Part shown: one piece after another, positions 1 through 7,542 of the stretch | How the letters are laid out: each line of letters begins with the position of its first letter | How positions within the stretch are numbered: position 1 is the first letter of the stretch | Assembly (NCBI GenBank): GCA_026125895.1 | Contig: JAHCKG010000005.1 | Location: 1 to 64,000 of the forward strand | Direction: 5' to 3' | DNA from: Pseudolabrys sp. | GTDB taxonomy: Bacteria; Pseudomonadota; Alphaproteobacteria; Rhizobiales; Xanthobacteraceae | Length of the DNA stretch: 64,000 nt | The notes under the pieces: generated by a model | The model's database searches: none | Told to the model about the DNA's origin: nothing | Seen by the model: only the letters and a program-made list of their open reading frames with translations | Program-made: the position numbers and the translations under genes

Positions 1-642
1 CGACACGTCCTTGGAGCGGTCGCGCATCCGCGGCACGAAGTGCCACAGCATCGCGAGGTAGCCGGCGAACCACAGCAGAATCGGCAGCGCCAGCCAGCGG
101 TCGGCCGAGGCGAGCAGGATCAGCGCCGCGGTGCCGTAGACCAGGATGTACCAGACGCCGGTGATCAGCGCGACGAGGCTCTCGCGCACCGCCGGCCCGG
201 TCTGCATCACGCGGTTGGAGATGCGGCCGGCGAAGTCGTTCTGGAAGAACGCCCAGGACTGGCGCGCCACATGCCAGTGGTTCTGCCAGCGGATCATGTT
301 GGAGACGTTGATCGCGATCGCCTGGTTGCTGACCAGATTCTGCGCCGTCATCGCCGCCGGCCTTAAGATCAGCAGCACCACAGCCATCCCGAGCAGGACG
401 GCCCAGTTGTCGCGCCAGATCGTCTCCGGCGTGCTCGACGTGATCAGCGTCACGATCCGGCCCATGAAGGCGGGGATCGAGGCGTCCAGCACCGCGACCA
501 CGAACCCGGTCACGAACAGCGCCGCGAACAGGCCCTTGGCCTGGCGCGCGAAGTGCCAATAGAACGCCACCAGCCGCGCCGGCGGCTCCGTTTCCGCCGG
601 CCGGTCGGTCGGGTTGAGGGCTTTTTCGAACAGGCGGAACAT
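1..642 (-). CDS. ABC exporter, N-terminal transmembrane part (runs off left edge)
   Basis: The ATG at 642 opens 214 codons that continue past the left edge, so no stop or nucleotide-binding domain is visible. Seen: hydrophobic segments near residues 37-53, 81-94, 157-179 and 184-201, and between the second and third the loop FFQNDFAGRISNRVMQTG, the usual cytosolic loop of exporter-type ABC transmembrane domains (DFxGRIxxRV pattern). In this family the ATPase domain normally follows in the same chain, so a half-transporter of about 600 residues with Walker motifs to the left is expected. The substrate cannot be told from this part. It lies 78 bases downstream of the previous minus-strand gene and may be cotranscribed with it. 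Confidence 0.85.
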   Translation of the reverse strand, partial: MFRLFEKALNPTDRPAETEPPARLVAFYWHFARQAKGLFAALFVTGFVVAVLDASIPAFMGRIVTLITSSTPETIWRDNWAVLLGMAVVLLILRPAAMTAQNLVSNQAIAINVSNMIRWQNHWHVARQSWAFFQNDFAGRISNRVMQTGPAVRESLVALITGVWYILVYGTAALILLASADRWLALPILLWFAGYLAMLWHFVPRMRDRSKDVS

Positions 643-720
643 GGCGCGATCAATGCACCTAATCGCGCTTCTTGGCCAGACGGTGGCGGGCCGTCTGTGG
701 GCGGCGGCCGATCCGCGGCG

Positions 721-1194
721 CTACCGCCGCTTCAGCGTGTAGATCACGTTGTCGAGAGCGAACAGCGCGGTGTCGCGGTCGCGGAAATGGAAGCTGAAGA
801 CGGCGTTGATGCAACGCACGTCCACGCTCGGAATGTCGCCGCGGGGGAAGCCAAGCCGACGTGCCTCCGCGGTCGGGTTCGGCTCCGGCAGGTTGCCCTG
901 GAACAGCGCGTCGACCTGAAGCCGCAGATGGTCGTAGTCGACGCCGCGCTTGCATTGGAACAGCTTGAACTTCGAGGACACGCTGTTCGGCGCGAATGTG
1001 ATGACGAGCTTGGTGAGCCCGCGGCCGCGCGCGACCAGGGTCGAACGCTCCTCGGGCTTGGTCCATGGCGCCGGCATGGCCTCCACGATTTCCCACCGGC
1101 CGATGATGGAAATGTCGTCGGCCCGTGCGCCGGACACGGCGCAGGCGAGCAGTGCGAGAACGGCGAAGGCGCACGACCGGATGGACTTTGTCAT
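721..1194 (-). CDS. Exported protein of unknown function
   Basis: 157 residues. The N-terminus MTKSIRSCAFAVLALLACA followed by VSGARADD is a clear Sec signal peptide with a probable cut after ARA, so the mature protein is periplasmic. The mature part begins DDISIIGRWEIVEAMPAPW, which resembles the start of small lipocalin-like or META-type periplasmic domains, but I do not recognise the family. Two cysteines remain (FQCKRG, VRCINA). The ATG was chosen because it overlaps the stop of the upstream gene as ATGA (1191-1194), which points to translational coupling; longer in-frame starts would lie inside that gene. Third gene of the operon that starts at 2034. Confidence 0.75.
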   Translation of the reverse strand: MTKSIRSCAFAVLALLACAVSGARADDISIIGRWEIVEAMPAPWTKPEERSTLVARGRGLTKLVITFAPNSVSSKFKLFQCKRGVDYDHLRLQVDALFQGNLPEPNPTAEARRLGFPRGDIPSVDVRCINAVFSFHFRDRDTALFALDNVIYTLKRR

Positions 1195-1427
1195 TCCGAA
1201 TTCCCACTCGTTTGCAGCGCCGCAGTGCGCCGCAGACAGGCCGGGCAGAGACAATCCTCGTTCGTGCCGGACGGCAACGGCATGCGCAGCGGCACATCGG
1301 CGCACCAGCAACCGCCGTCGCGGCCGCCGCTGCCGCAATCGAACGCCGCGCCGCACCGCCCGCAGGTCATGCTCCGCCGCGGCCATGGGGATTGCGCCGG
1401 CGCAGCGGACGTGACGTTCGAGGTCAT
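1191..1427 (-). CDS. Cysteine-rich CWC-type small protein
   Basis: 78 residues with the pattern CGRCGAAFDCG, then CWCADVP, then CLCPACL: seven cysteines arranged as in the cysteine-rich CWC family (Pfam PF14375), presumed to bind a metal such as zinc. No biochemical role is known for the family. The first ATG lies only 4 bases after the stop of the L,D-transpeptidase gene and the stop overlaps the next start, so it sits in the middle of a tight three-gene operon. A second ATG at 1370 would begin the protein at MTCGRC, nearer the usual family start; I cannot decide between them. Linkage to a cell-wall enzyme is an observation, not proof of shared function. Confidence 0.75.
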   Translation of the reverse strand: MTSNVTSAAPAQSPWPRRSMTCGRCGAAFDCGSGGRDGGCWCADVPLRMPLPSGTNEDCLCPACLRRTAALQTSGNSE

Positions 1428-1431
1428 GGCG

Positions 1432-2034
1432 TCAATGCCTCACGATCACCTTCGCGCCGACGGTGACGCGCGTGTAGAGGTCCATGACGTCGTCGTTGAC
1501 CAGACGGAAGCAGCCGGACGACACGGCCTGGCCGATGGTCTCCGGCGCGTTGGTGCCGTGGATGCGATACACGGTGGTGCCGATATAGAGCGCGCGGGCG
1601 CCCATCGGATTGCCGGGGCCGCCGGCCATGAAGCGCGGCAGATAAGGCTGGCGCTCGATCATCTCCGGCGGCGGCGTCCAGTCCGGCCATTCGGCCTTGC
1701 GCGTGATCTTGTGCGTGCCGCCCCACTGGAAGCCGTCGCGGCCGACGCCAACGCCGTAGCGCAGCGCGCGCTGGTGATCGATGATGAGATAGAGGAAACG
1801 GTCGGCGGTGTTGACGATCACCGTGCCCGACGGATAGTCGCTGCGATAGAACACCGAGGTGCGGCGCAATTCCGGCGGCAGTTCGATATCGCGCGCCGTG
1901 TGATCGACGCCCGGATCCGGCTCCTGCATGGTAATCGGATAACTGCCGCCGAAAGACTGCTGCGCCGGCGCCGGTCCGGACGCGGCGATCAACGCCGCGC
2001 TCGCAACAAGAACGGCGAAAATTTTATCGAACAT
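1432..2034 (-). CDS. YkuD-family L,D-transpeptidase, exported
   Basis: 200 residues: signal peptide MFDKIFAVLVASAALIAASG then a YkuD (ErfK/YbiS) domain. The catalytic signature is visible as HGT (His159) and SSGCFRL (Cys175); the cysteine attacks the tetrapeptide stem of peptidoglycan to make 3-3 cross-links or to attach proteins. ATG at 2034 is preferred over upstream in-frame starts because it gives a proper signal peptide. It is a close paralogue of the enzyme at 27845-28666: both share AEWPDW, QPYLPR and GGPGNP motifs. First gene of a minus-strand operon with the CWC and exported proteins. Confidence 0.92.
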   Translation of the reverse strand: MFDKIFAVLVASAALIAASGPAPAQQSFGGSYPITMQEPDPGVDHTARDIELPPELRRTSVFYRSDYPSGTVIVNTADRFLYLIIDHQRALRYGVGVGRDGFQWGGTHKITRKAEWPDWTPPPEMIERQPYLPRFMAGGPGNPMGARALYIGTTVYRIHGTNAPETIGQAVSSGCFRLVNDDVMDLYTRVTVGAKVIVRH

Positions 2035-2194
2035 GGGCGGTCTCCGATACCCCAGCTGCCGAACCATAGCACAGGCATTGCCGGCGAGGTGCTGTGATCG
2101 GCAGCACATTCGGCGCCAGCGCATTGCTGCTATGGCTTGCGCCGACGTATAAGGAAGCGCAGCCGGTATTTGCCGGTGCGATACAGGGGCGGCG

Positions 2195-2605
2195 ATGATG
2201 CGGATTGTGACGGCGGCAGTGCTGGGCGTGCTTGGCATATTCCTGGGCAGCGCCTTTGCGCAGCTCGGGCCCGACATGAAGCTCGAGGATGCCGGCTTCA
2301 TCATGCGGCCGGCCAGCACCGCCGAACAGCTCGCCCACGTCAAGCGACTGCCGCCGCGCCGCTTCGTCTCCCGCACCAAGAACGGTCAGCGCTATTATCT
2401 CTACGCCGATCCCGATCTGTGCAAATGCGTGTTCCTCGGCAATGCCATTGCGCTCGAGGCCTATCGCGACATGCGCAAGCGCCTGCAACAGCCCGACAAC
2501 GTCGCGCCCGCCGGCGTGACGCCGCAGGCCGAACTGATCCAGGACATGGACGCCGATCTGTCCGACATCGTCGATGACGACAACATCCTCAATTACAAGT
2601 TCTAA
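2195..2605 (+). CDS. Small exported protein of unknown function
   Basis: 136 residues starting MMRIVTAAVLGVLGIFLGSAFA, a signal peptide with likely cleavage after AFA. The mature region is about 114 residues with one Cys-x-Cys (DLCKCVFLG) and an acidic tail (DMDADLSDIVDDDNILNYKF). The C-C pair may be a disulfide or metal site; there is no known domain I can name. Divergent from the L,D-transpeptidase gene, with about 160 bases between the two starts that probably carry both promoters. Convergent with the next minus-strand gene, only 5 bases away. Function unknown. Confidence 0.75.
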   Translation: MMRIVTAAVLGVLGIFLGSAFAQLGPDMKLEDAGFIMRPASTAEQLAHVKRLPPRRFVSRTKNGQRYYLYADPDLCKCVFLGNAIALEAYRDMRKRLQQPDNVAPAGVTPQAELIQDMDADLSDIVDDDNILNYKF

Positions 2606-2610
2606 GCAGC

Positions 2611-2937
2611 TTACGCACCGAACAGCCGGAACGCCGAGGTGATGCGCAGAACCTGCACGCTCTCGGGCAATTCGAGCAGGAATTCCTCGTCGCGCGGCAG
2701 GTGATGGATCTTGCGCGGGTCGGATCCGGCATAGCGCGACATTGCCTCGACGTTTTCCCAGTAGGACACCGTGATAAACTCGCTGTCGGTCTCGCGATCT
2801 TCGCGGAACTGCGAGACGGCCAGCGCGCGTTCGGCCAGCACCTTGACGCCGTTTTCGGTGAGATAGGCTTCGTATTCGTCGGCGCGCGCACGGGTGGTGC
2901 GGCCGCGCCAGATCCGCGCAATGGTCGGTGTCGGCAT
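2611..2937 (-). CDS. Antibiotic-biosynthesis-monooxygenase-like (ABM) domain protein
   Basis: 108 residues in one ferredoxin-like alpha+beta domain: IARIWRGRTTRARADEYEAYL, the central strand pair FITVSYWENVEAMSRYAG, and a C-terminal strand ending FRLFGA. This is the layout of small dimeric ABM/YgiN-like proteins, some of which oxidise phenols or heme and many of which have no known substrate. The ATG at 2937 is chosen because GGAGGA lies 8 bases before it; the upstream ATGs lack such a site. Single-gene unit. The assignment rests on fold-like sequence features only. Confidence 0.7.
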   Translation of the reverse strand: MPTPTIARIWRGRTTRARADEYEAYLTENGVKVLAERALAVSQFREDRETDSEFITVSYWENVEAMSRYAGSDPRKIHHLPRDEEFLLELPESVQVLRITSAFRLFGA

Positions 2938-3056
2938 TCGGCATTCCTCCATCGGCCGGCGCTGCGATGCCGGACCCATGGCGGAAACCTAACATGATAC
3001 CGGGGAGGGAGGCGCGCGACGGGACGCCGCGCGGGGGATTACTTGCCGAGGGGAGA

Positions 3057-3254
3057 TTACTTGCCGAGCTTGTCGCGTTGCGCGACCAGGCGATCCAGTT
3101 CGTCCTGCTGCTCCGCGATACGGTTAGCAGCGCGCTCTTCGTCCGCAGCGCCGGAAAAGGCGGCGGCCTGCTCGGTGAGCTGGCGGATATTGTCGCGCAA
3201 GATGGCGATCCGGTCGTCGAGCTCGGCGCGGGACAGGGTCGTTTCGTTGGCCAT
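3057..3254 (-). CDS. Small coiled-coil protein
   Basis: 65 residues, almost entirely helical and charged: AELDDRIAILRDNIRQLTEQ then EERAANRIAEQQDELDRLVA, with hydrophobic positions at heptad spacing over residues 7-60. It is probably a soluble dimeric coiled coil. A start at 3254 fits best: GGAGA lies 7 bases upstream, whereas the ATG at 3260 sits directly on that site. The family is not recognised and there is no informative neighbour. It ends just before the upstream ABM gene region and appears to be a lone gene. Confidence 0.65.
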   Translation of the reverse strand: MANETTLSRAELDDRIAILRDNIRQLTEQAAAFSGAADEERAANRIAEQQDELDRLVAQRDKLGK

Positions 3255-3409
3255 CGGCATTCTCCGTATTCGGCTCGAAATGGTGCAATTGGCTTCCTGT
3301 TTGCCACGTCCGGCGCCGGCCTGTCACTCCGGGAACGCCCGGAGGCGGCCTTGGCTTGCCTCATCCCTCTGTTCCCGTTAAAGAAAACGACCCGGGGGGA
3401 GCAGTGCGT

Positions 3410-4702
3410 ATGCGTGATCGCGTGATTATTGCCGGCGGCGGCATTGGCGGCCTGGCGACGGCCCTGACCTTGCACCAGATCGGCGTGCCCTGCGTCGTCT
3501 ACGAGGCGGTGCGCGAGATGCGGCCGCTGGGCGTCGGCATCAACATGCAGCCGAACGCCGTGCGCGAACTCTACGACCTCGGCTTCACCCAGGCCGATCT
3601 CGACCGCGTCGGCCTCCCGGCCAAGGAATGGGCGCTGGTCGGCCTCAATGGCAACGACATCTACGCCGAGCCGCGCGGCATCGGCGCCGGCTACAACTGG
3701 CCGCAATACGCCGTGCACCGCGGCCAATTCCATCTGATGCTGTACAACGCCGTGGTCGCGCGCCTTGGCCGCGCCGCCGTCAAGCTGGGCAGCCGCGTCA
3801 ATGGCTACCGCAAGACCGCGGACGGCGTCATCGCGTTGATCGAGCATCCGGACGGTTCGACCGAGGAAGCGCACGGCGCGCTGCTGATCGCCGCCGACGG
3901 CATCCACTCCGCCATTCGCGCGCAGATGCATCCCAAGCAGCCGCCGATCCATTGGGGCGGCGCGGTGATGTGGCGCGGCACCACGCAGGGCAAGCCGATC
4001 CGCTCCGGCGCGTCCTTCGTCGGTCTCGGCACACATCGTGAGCGCGTGGTGTTCTATCCGATCTCGCATCCCGATCCGAAGACCGGGTTGTCGACGATCA
4101 ACTGGATCGCCGAAGTGACGCTCGACAGTTCGGAAGGCTGGAAGCAGAGCGGCTGGTTCCGTCAGGTCGAGACCTCGGAGTTCATCCATCACTTCGACGG
4201 TTGGGTCTGGGACTGGCTCGACGTGCCGGCGATGATCGCGCAGGCCGATTGCGCCTTCGAGAATCCGATGATCGACCGCGATCCGGTGCCGACCTGGCAA
4301 GACGGCCCGGTGCTGCTGCTCGGCGACGCCGCGCATGCGATGTATCCGACCGGCTCGAACGGCGGCAGCCAGGCCATCGTCGATGCGCGCACGCTCGGCG
4401 CCTGCATGGTCGAGCACGGCGCCACCGCCGAGGCCCTGGCGGCTTACGACAAGGCGTTCTGCGGACCGATCTCGCAGCTCATCTTGCGCAATCGCGGCGC
4501 CGGCCCGTTCGGCCTGCTCAATCTGGTGGATGAGCGCTGCGGCGGCACCTTCGACAATATCGACGACGTGATTCCGCCGGACGAGCGCACCGCCTTCATG
4601 GCCGGCTACAAGGCGGCGGCGGGCTTTGCCATCGAGAAGCTCAACGCCGCGCCGCCGACGATTGCGCCTGGCGCGCAAGTGCGCAGCACCGCCGACGCCT
4701 GA
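3410..4702 (+). CDS. FAD-dependent monooxygenase (salicylate-hydroxylase-like group A)
   Basis: 430 residues. An N-terminal Rossmann motif VIIAGGGIGGLATALTLHQ binds FAD, and the second FAD motif near the C-terminal third is GPVLLLGDAAHAMYPTGSNG, both standard for class A flavoprotein hydroxylases such as salicylate and 3-hydroxybenzoate hydroxylases. These use NAD(P)H and O2 to hydroxylate aromatic rings. The ATG at 3410 follows GGGGGAG by 8 bases; GTG 3404 is an alternative. It stands alone with no ring-cleavage gene beside it; an intradiol dioxygenase occurs much later in the window (52997). The substrate is not predictable from sequence by eye. Confidence 0.88.
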   Translation: MRDRVIIAGGGIGGLATALTLHQIGVPCVVYEAVREMRPLGVGINMQPNAVRELYDLGFTQADLDRVGLPAKEWALVGLNGNDIYAEPRGIGAGYNWPQYAVHRGQFHLMLYNAVVARLGRAAVKLGSRVNGYRKTADGVIALIEHPDGSTEEAHGALLIAADGIHSAIRAQMHPKQPPIHWGGAVMWRGTTQGKPIRSGASFVGLGTHRERVVFYPISHPDPKTGLSTINWIAEVTLDSSEGWKQSGWFRQVETSEFIHHFDGWVWDWLDVPAMIAQADCAFENPMIDRDPVPTWQDGPVLLLGDAAHAMYPTGSNGGSQAIVDARTLGACMVEHGATAEALAAYDKAFCGPISQLILRNRGAGPFGLLNLVDERCGGTFDNIDDVIPPDERTAFMAGYKAAAGFAIEKLNAAPPTIAPGAQVRSTADA

Positions 4703-4769
4703 GCCTGGCCGGAACTTTCGCCGCGTCCTCGCCGTTGTTTCACAACGACAGCGAGGAAGAGGACGGGCG

Positions 4770-4943
4770 ATGGGCATCGAAGGCGGCCTTCTGGGCCTCA
4801 TCATTCTGGTGGCCGATATCTGGGCCATTCTGCAAATCCTGAAGGGCGGCCACACCAGCGGCTCGAAGCTGTTCTGGATTCTCCTCATCCTGCTGCTGCC
4901 GGTGCTCGGCCTGCTGATCTGGCTCGTCGCCGGACGACGATAG
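4770..4943 (+). CDS. PLDc_N-type two-helix membrane protein
   Basis: 57 residues with two membrane segments: GLLGLIILVADIWAILQIL (about 6-24) and LFWILLILLLPVLGLLIWLV (about 34-53), joined by a short polar loop, ending AGRR. Size and the W-P-G pattern in the second helix match the phospholipase-D-nuclease N-terminal domain (PF13396), which in bacteria often stands alone as a small inner-membrane protein of unknown role. GAGGA lies before the ATG. Probably a lone gene; the next gene (LysE) follows after 84 bases in the same direction. Confidence 0.75.
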   Translation: MGIEGGLLGLIILVADIWAILQILKGGHTSGSKLFWILLILLLPVLGLLIWLVAGRR

Positions 4944-5027
4944 AGGCGCAGCGTTCGACGGCTTGTCTGGCGGCGCGCGGCGGCGCAATCTTGCCTTCCA
5001 CATCGATGGCAATGAGAGAGATTGCGC

Positions 5028-5666
5028 ATGTCCTATGCCCTGCCGCTGGCCGCACTGGCTTTCGCCAACATGCTCGGCATCATCAGTCCCGGGCCGGCTT
5101 TTCTCATGGTGAGCCGGGCTGCGGCCGGGCGCAGTCTGGGCGTCGGCGTCGGGCTCGGCGCCGGCGTGGCGATCGCCGCGACGTTCTGGGCGGCCGCGGC
5201 CTGCTTCGGCATCGCGCTGCTGATGACGCAGTTCGTCACCTTGTATGGCGTCATCCAGCTCGCCGGCGGCGCATATCTGATCTGGCTCGGCATCAATGCC
5301 TGGCGGCACAGCCGCAATACACCGGCGGTCGAGACCGTGGCGCCGCAACCCAGCGCGGCGCGCGACGGTGTCGGCCGCGCGGTGTTGACCGGCGCCTGGC
5401 TCAGCCTCGGCAATCCGAAGATCATCATCTTCTTCTCCAGCATTTTCGTTGCGCTGCTGCCGCATGACGCGCCGCTGTGGGTGCGGCTGGCCGCGGTGGC
5501 GATCGTCGGCGTGCAGGAGATCACCTGGTACACGCTGGTCGCTTTCGTGTTCTCGCGGCCGCGCGTGCAGGCGGCTTATGCGAAGGCGCGTACCTGGATC
5601 GAGCGTGCCTTGGGCACGGTGCTGATCGGGCTCGGCGCGCGGATCATCGGGACGGTGAGGCTGTAG
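5028..5666 (+). CDS. LysE/RhtB-family amino-acid exporter
   Basis: 212 residues, about six membrane segments. The family signature near the N-terminus is IISPGPAFLMVSRAAAGRS (residues ~15-33), followed by GVGVGLGAGVAIAATFWAA. The conserved LSLGNPKIIIFFSSIF stretch around residue 125-140 is also typical of LysE/RhtB exporters, which expel amino acids or homoserine lactones using the proton gradient. ATG 5028 has GAGAGAG upstream; a TTG six bases earlier is less likely. Substrate unknown. Followed by a palindromic repeat, not by another gene. Confidence 0.9.
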   Translation: MSYALPLAALAFANMLGIISPGPAFLMVSRAAAGRSLGVGVGLGAGVAIAATFWAAAACFGIALLMTQFVTLYGVIQLAGGAYLIWLGINAWRHSRNTPAVETVAPQPSAARDGVGRAVLTGAWLSLGNPKIIIFFSSIFVALLPHDAPLWVRLAAVAIVGVQEITWYTLVAFVFSRPRVQAAYAKARTWIERALGTVLIGLGARIIGTVRL

Positions 5667-5707
5667 GCCTGGCTTTCGCTCTTCACCTCTTGCCTTGTGC
5701 GAATTAT

Positions 5708-5793
5708 CCCGTCATCGTCCGCGAAGGCCGACGATCCAGCACTGTCTGCGATCGCCGGAAGGGCTGGATCCCCGCTTCCGCGGGGATGACGGG
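5708..5793. repeat. Palindromic intergenic repeat (REP-like)
   Basis: Two arms, 5708-5739 and 5764-5793, are imperfect reverse complements: outer CCCGTCATC pairs with GATGACGGG and inner GATCCAG pairs with CTGGATC. The text cgctggatccccgcttccgcgg type is a widespread intergenic repeat of Hyphomicrobiales genomes. It lies between the convergent lysE-like and doxX-like genes and may end transcription or bind nucleoid proteins. Confidence 0.8.
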
Positions 5794-5855
5794 GGCGACG
5801 GTGGCGGGCGCTTACGGCGGGAGAGAGCGCGGGAAGGAAGAGAGCAGGGTGCCGT

Positions 5856-6263
5856 TCAACGCCGCGCTGGCCAGTCGATGACGCCGGCGCAGAACAACGC
5901 CCACCACGCCAGCACGGGCTGCAGCGCCAGGCGCGGGCCATGGTACCACCAGGAATCCGGGATCGGCGGCAGCACGATGTGTTCGACCGCATGCTTGATG
6001 TTCGCCGGCCACACCGCGACGATGTAAAGCGCTAGCGCGATGCCGGCGGCCTTGCGCGTCGGCGGCCACACTAGGGCCAGTGCGCCCGCAAATTCCAGCC
6101 AGCCGGTGATGAGCACCACTTCGCGCGGAAACGGCACCCAGTCCGGCGTGATGCGCACCAGGGCGTCGGTGGATCGCAGATGCAGGAACAGGCCGCCAAT
6201 AAAAAAGGCGGCGAGTGTGACGCGCATGATGGCGCGCAGGCGGGTGAGGTTTTGCCGTGTCAT
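5856..6263 (-). CDS. DoxX-like membrane protein
   Basis: 135 residues with four hydrophobic segments: ~13-28, ~50-68 (TGWLEFAGALALVWPP), ~75-90 and ~110-130. The order TPDWVPFPREVVLITGWLEF followed by AGIALALYIVAVWPANIKHA matches DoxX-family proteins (PF07681/PF13564). Their roles include electron transfer from quinones and redox homeostasis, but most members are uncharacterised. ATG 6263 was taken because it directly precedes a basic, then hydrophobic N-terminus; longer frames read through low-complexity sequence. Lone gene. Confidence 0.8.
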   Translation of the reverse strand: MTRQNLTRLRAIMRVTLAAFFIGGLFLHLRSTDALVRITPDWVPFPREVVLITGWLEFAGALALVWPPTRKAAGIALALYIVAVWPANIKHAVEHIVLPPIPDSWWYHGPRLALQPVLAWWALFCAGVIDWPARR

Positions 6264-6330
6264 GCCGCTTATACGGCCGGCGTCGCGGCTTGGGTCTATG
6301 GGCGGCCGAGAATTCGCGCGGCGAGGGGGC

Positions 6331-6597
6331 TCAGCGGCCTTCGGCGCGATCCTGCGCGCGCTTGGCGAGCTGCTGCACCCGCGTTTCCAGCGCGCGCAGT
6401 TTGGTCTCCGCCTTGAAGGCGCGCTCGCGCCAGTAGGCGGCATCGGCGACCGCGCGCGCCACGACCCGATCCCCGGCATCGGCGCGCAGCCGCGGCGGCG
6501 CATATTTCAGCACGTCGGCGGTCGCGCCGAGATGGCGCAGACGCACCGCATTATCCGGCTGCTCGAGGGTCTTGATGAGATCGTTGAAGGAACTCAC
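6331..6597 (-). CDS. Small helical protein of unknown function
   Basis: 88 residues beginning (GTG start) SSFNDLIKTLEQPDNAVRLR and ending with a charged helix AFKAETKLRALETRVQQLAK that looks like a short coiled coil (about residues 60-80). GGAG lies 11 bases before the GTG. No domain recognised. A lone cytosolic gene between the doxX-like gene and the divergently transcribed glycine-zipper gene. Confidence 0.6.
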   Translation of the reverse strand: MSSFNDLIKTLEQPDNAVRLRHLGATADVLKYAPPRLRADAGDRVVARAVADAAYWRERAFKAETKLRALETRVQQLAKRAQDRAEGR

Positions 6598-6765
6598 GGC
6601 GGCAGGAACTCCGATGATGGACCGAGATCAAAACGCAGGAGCCGATTGTGGGTTCCACTGTGGAGAAATCGTGGCCGAACCGGGCGCCGCCAACACATGA
6701 ATTCAGCGGAACGGATGCTGCATCGCATTGTTAGCGAGCGGGGCTGGTAACCAGGAGACAGCTCC

Positions 6766-7170
6766 ATGCGTAAGTTTGCTACCGGACTCGCCGCCGCCGC
6801 CGTGCTCGGCGTCCTCATTCCCGCATCGGCTTCGGCCGCCGAGCCGCACCATTATCGTCAGCATCATCGCCAACACGCCTATCACCATCGTTATGAGCGC
6901 GTGCCGGCCTACGCCGCCGAACGCACCTATTACGACCGTCGTCCGGTCTACGCCACAGCGGGTCTGCCGTCCGATCCATGGCTCTATCCGATCGGCGGCG
7001 CGGTGATCGGCGCCGTCATCGGCGCGGCGGTGTGTCCGCCTTGCGCCATCGCCGGCTCGGCGCTGACGTCGGGCGGCGGTGCGCTGGTCGGCGCCGGCAT
7101 CGGCGCCGTTGGCGGCACGCTGGTCGGCGTCGCGGCGACCGACACGCCGGATCGCTATGTGCGCTACTAG
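6766..7170 (+). CDS. Exported His/Tyr-rich protein with glycine-zipper tail
   Basis: 134 residues: signal peptide MRKFATGLAAAAVLGVLIPA (cleaved after ASA), then a His/Tyr-rich stretch (HHYRQHHRQHAYHHRYE, residues 28-44), then from about 75 a glycine-rich membrane-seeking region (GGAVIGAVIGAAVC, GGGALVGAGIGAVGGTLVGV) of glycine-zipper type. Such proteins are probably envelope-associated; the histidines could bind metal. AGGAGA precedes the ATG. A hairpin terminator follows at 7205. Function unknown. Confidence 0.8.
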   Translation: MRKFATGLAAAAVLGVLIPASASAAEPHHYRQHHRQHAYHHRYERVPAYAAERTYYDRRPVYATAGLPSDPWLYPIGGAVIGAVIGAAVCPPCAIAGSALTSGGGALVGAGIGAVGGTLVGVAATDTPDRYVRY

Positions 7171-7542
7171 GCCTGCGCGGCCGCATTGAAGCGGACGCGA
7201 TACGACGGCCGGGGAGCCAACGCTCTCCGGCCGTTGTCGTCATGAAGCAAGCGTTGAATCTTTCGCGACAATTTTATCGACCGGTGGCGTTCCGGTGCCG
7301 CTCGCGCTGCGCCAGCGTCTACATCTTTCGATCGTCAGCGGCCTTCGACAGATAATGGATAAGTCCGGTTTACCTTACAAGCCGTTGACGATGCTTGGCT
7401 TGCCGGCGCGTGATCGCGCACAGGCTTAGCAGCCACCCCGGTTTTTCCGCGTGCCGATATACGGCGGCTTCAAAAGTGGAAACTATGACGGTGCCGTTCT
7501 GACGCATTGGTGAATCCGTCTTAGCGTCAGCCGGAGCAACGC
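7171..7542. other. Gene-free stretch before tadG-like gene
   Basis: About 370 bases. Holds the hairpin at 7205-7234 and presumably the promoter and leader of the tadG-like gene; the sequence is less GC-rich from about 7330 to 7520. No small gene with a good start site was seen on either strand. Confidence 0.5.
7205..7234 (+). terminator. Hairpin terminator after glycine-zipper gene
   Basis: 12-bp stem (7205-7216 with 7223-7234, one G-T pair) and 6-base loop, 35 bases after the stop at 7170. Only a weak T-rich tail follows (TTGTCGT). Confidence 0.6.

Noticed and set aside
553-2097. Long plus-strand open frame opposite the YkuD/CWC/exported-protein operon
   Set aside because: Arg/Ala-rich reading of the antisense of recognisable minus-strand genes, without domains.
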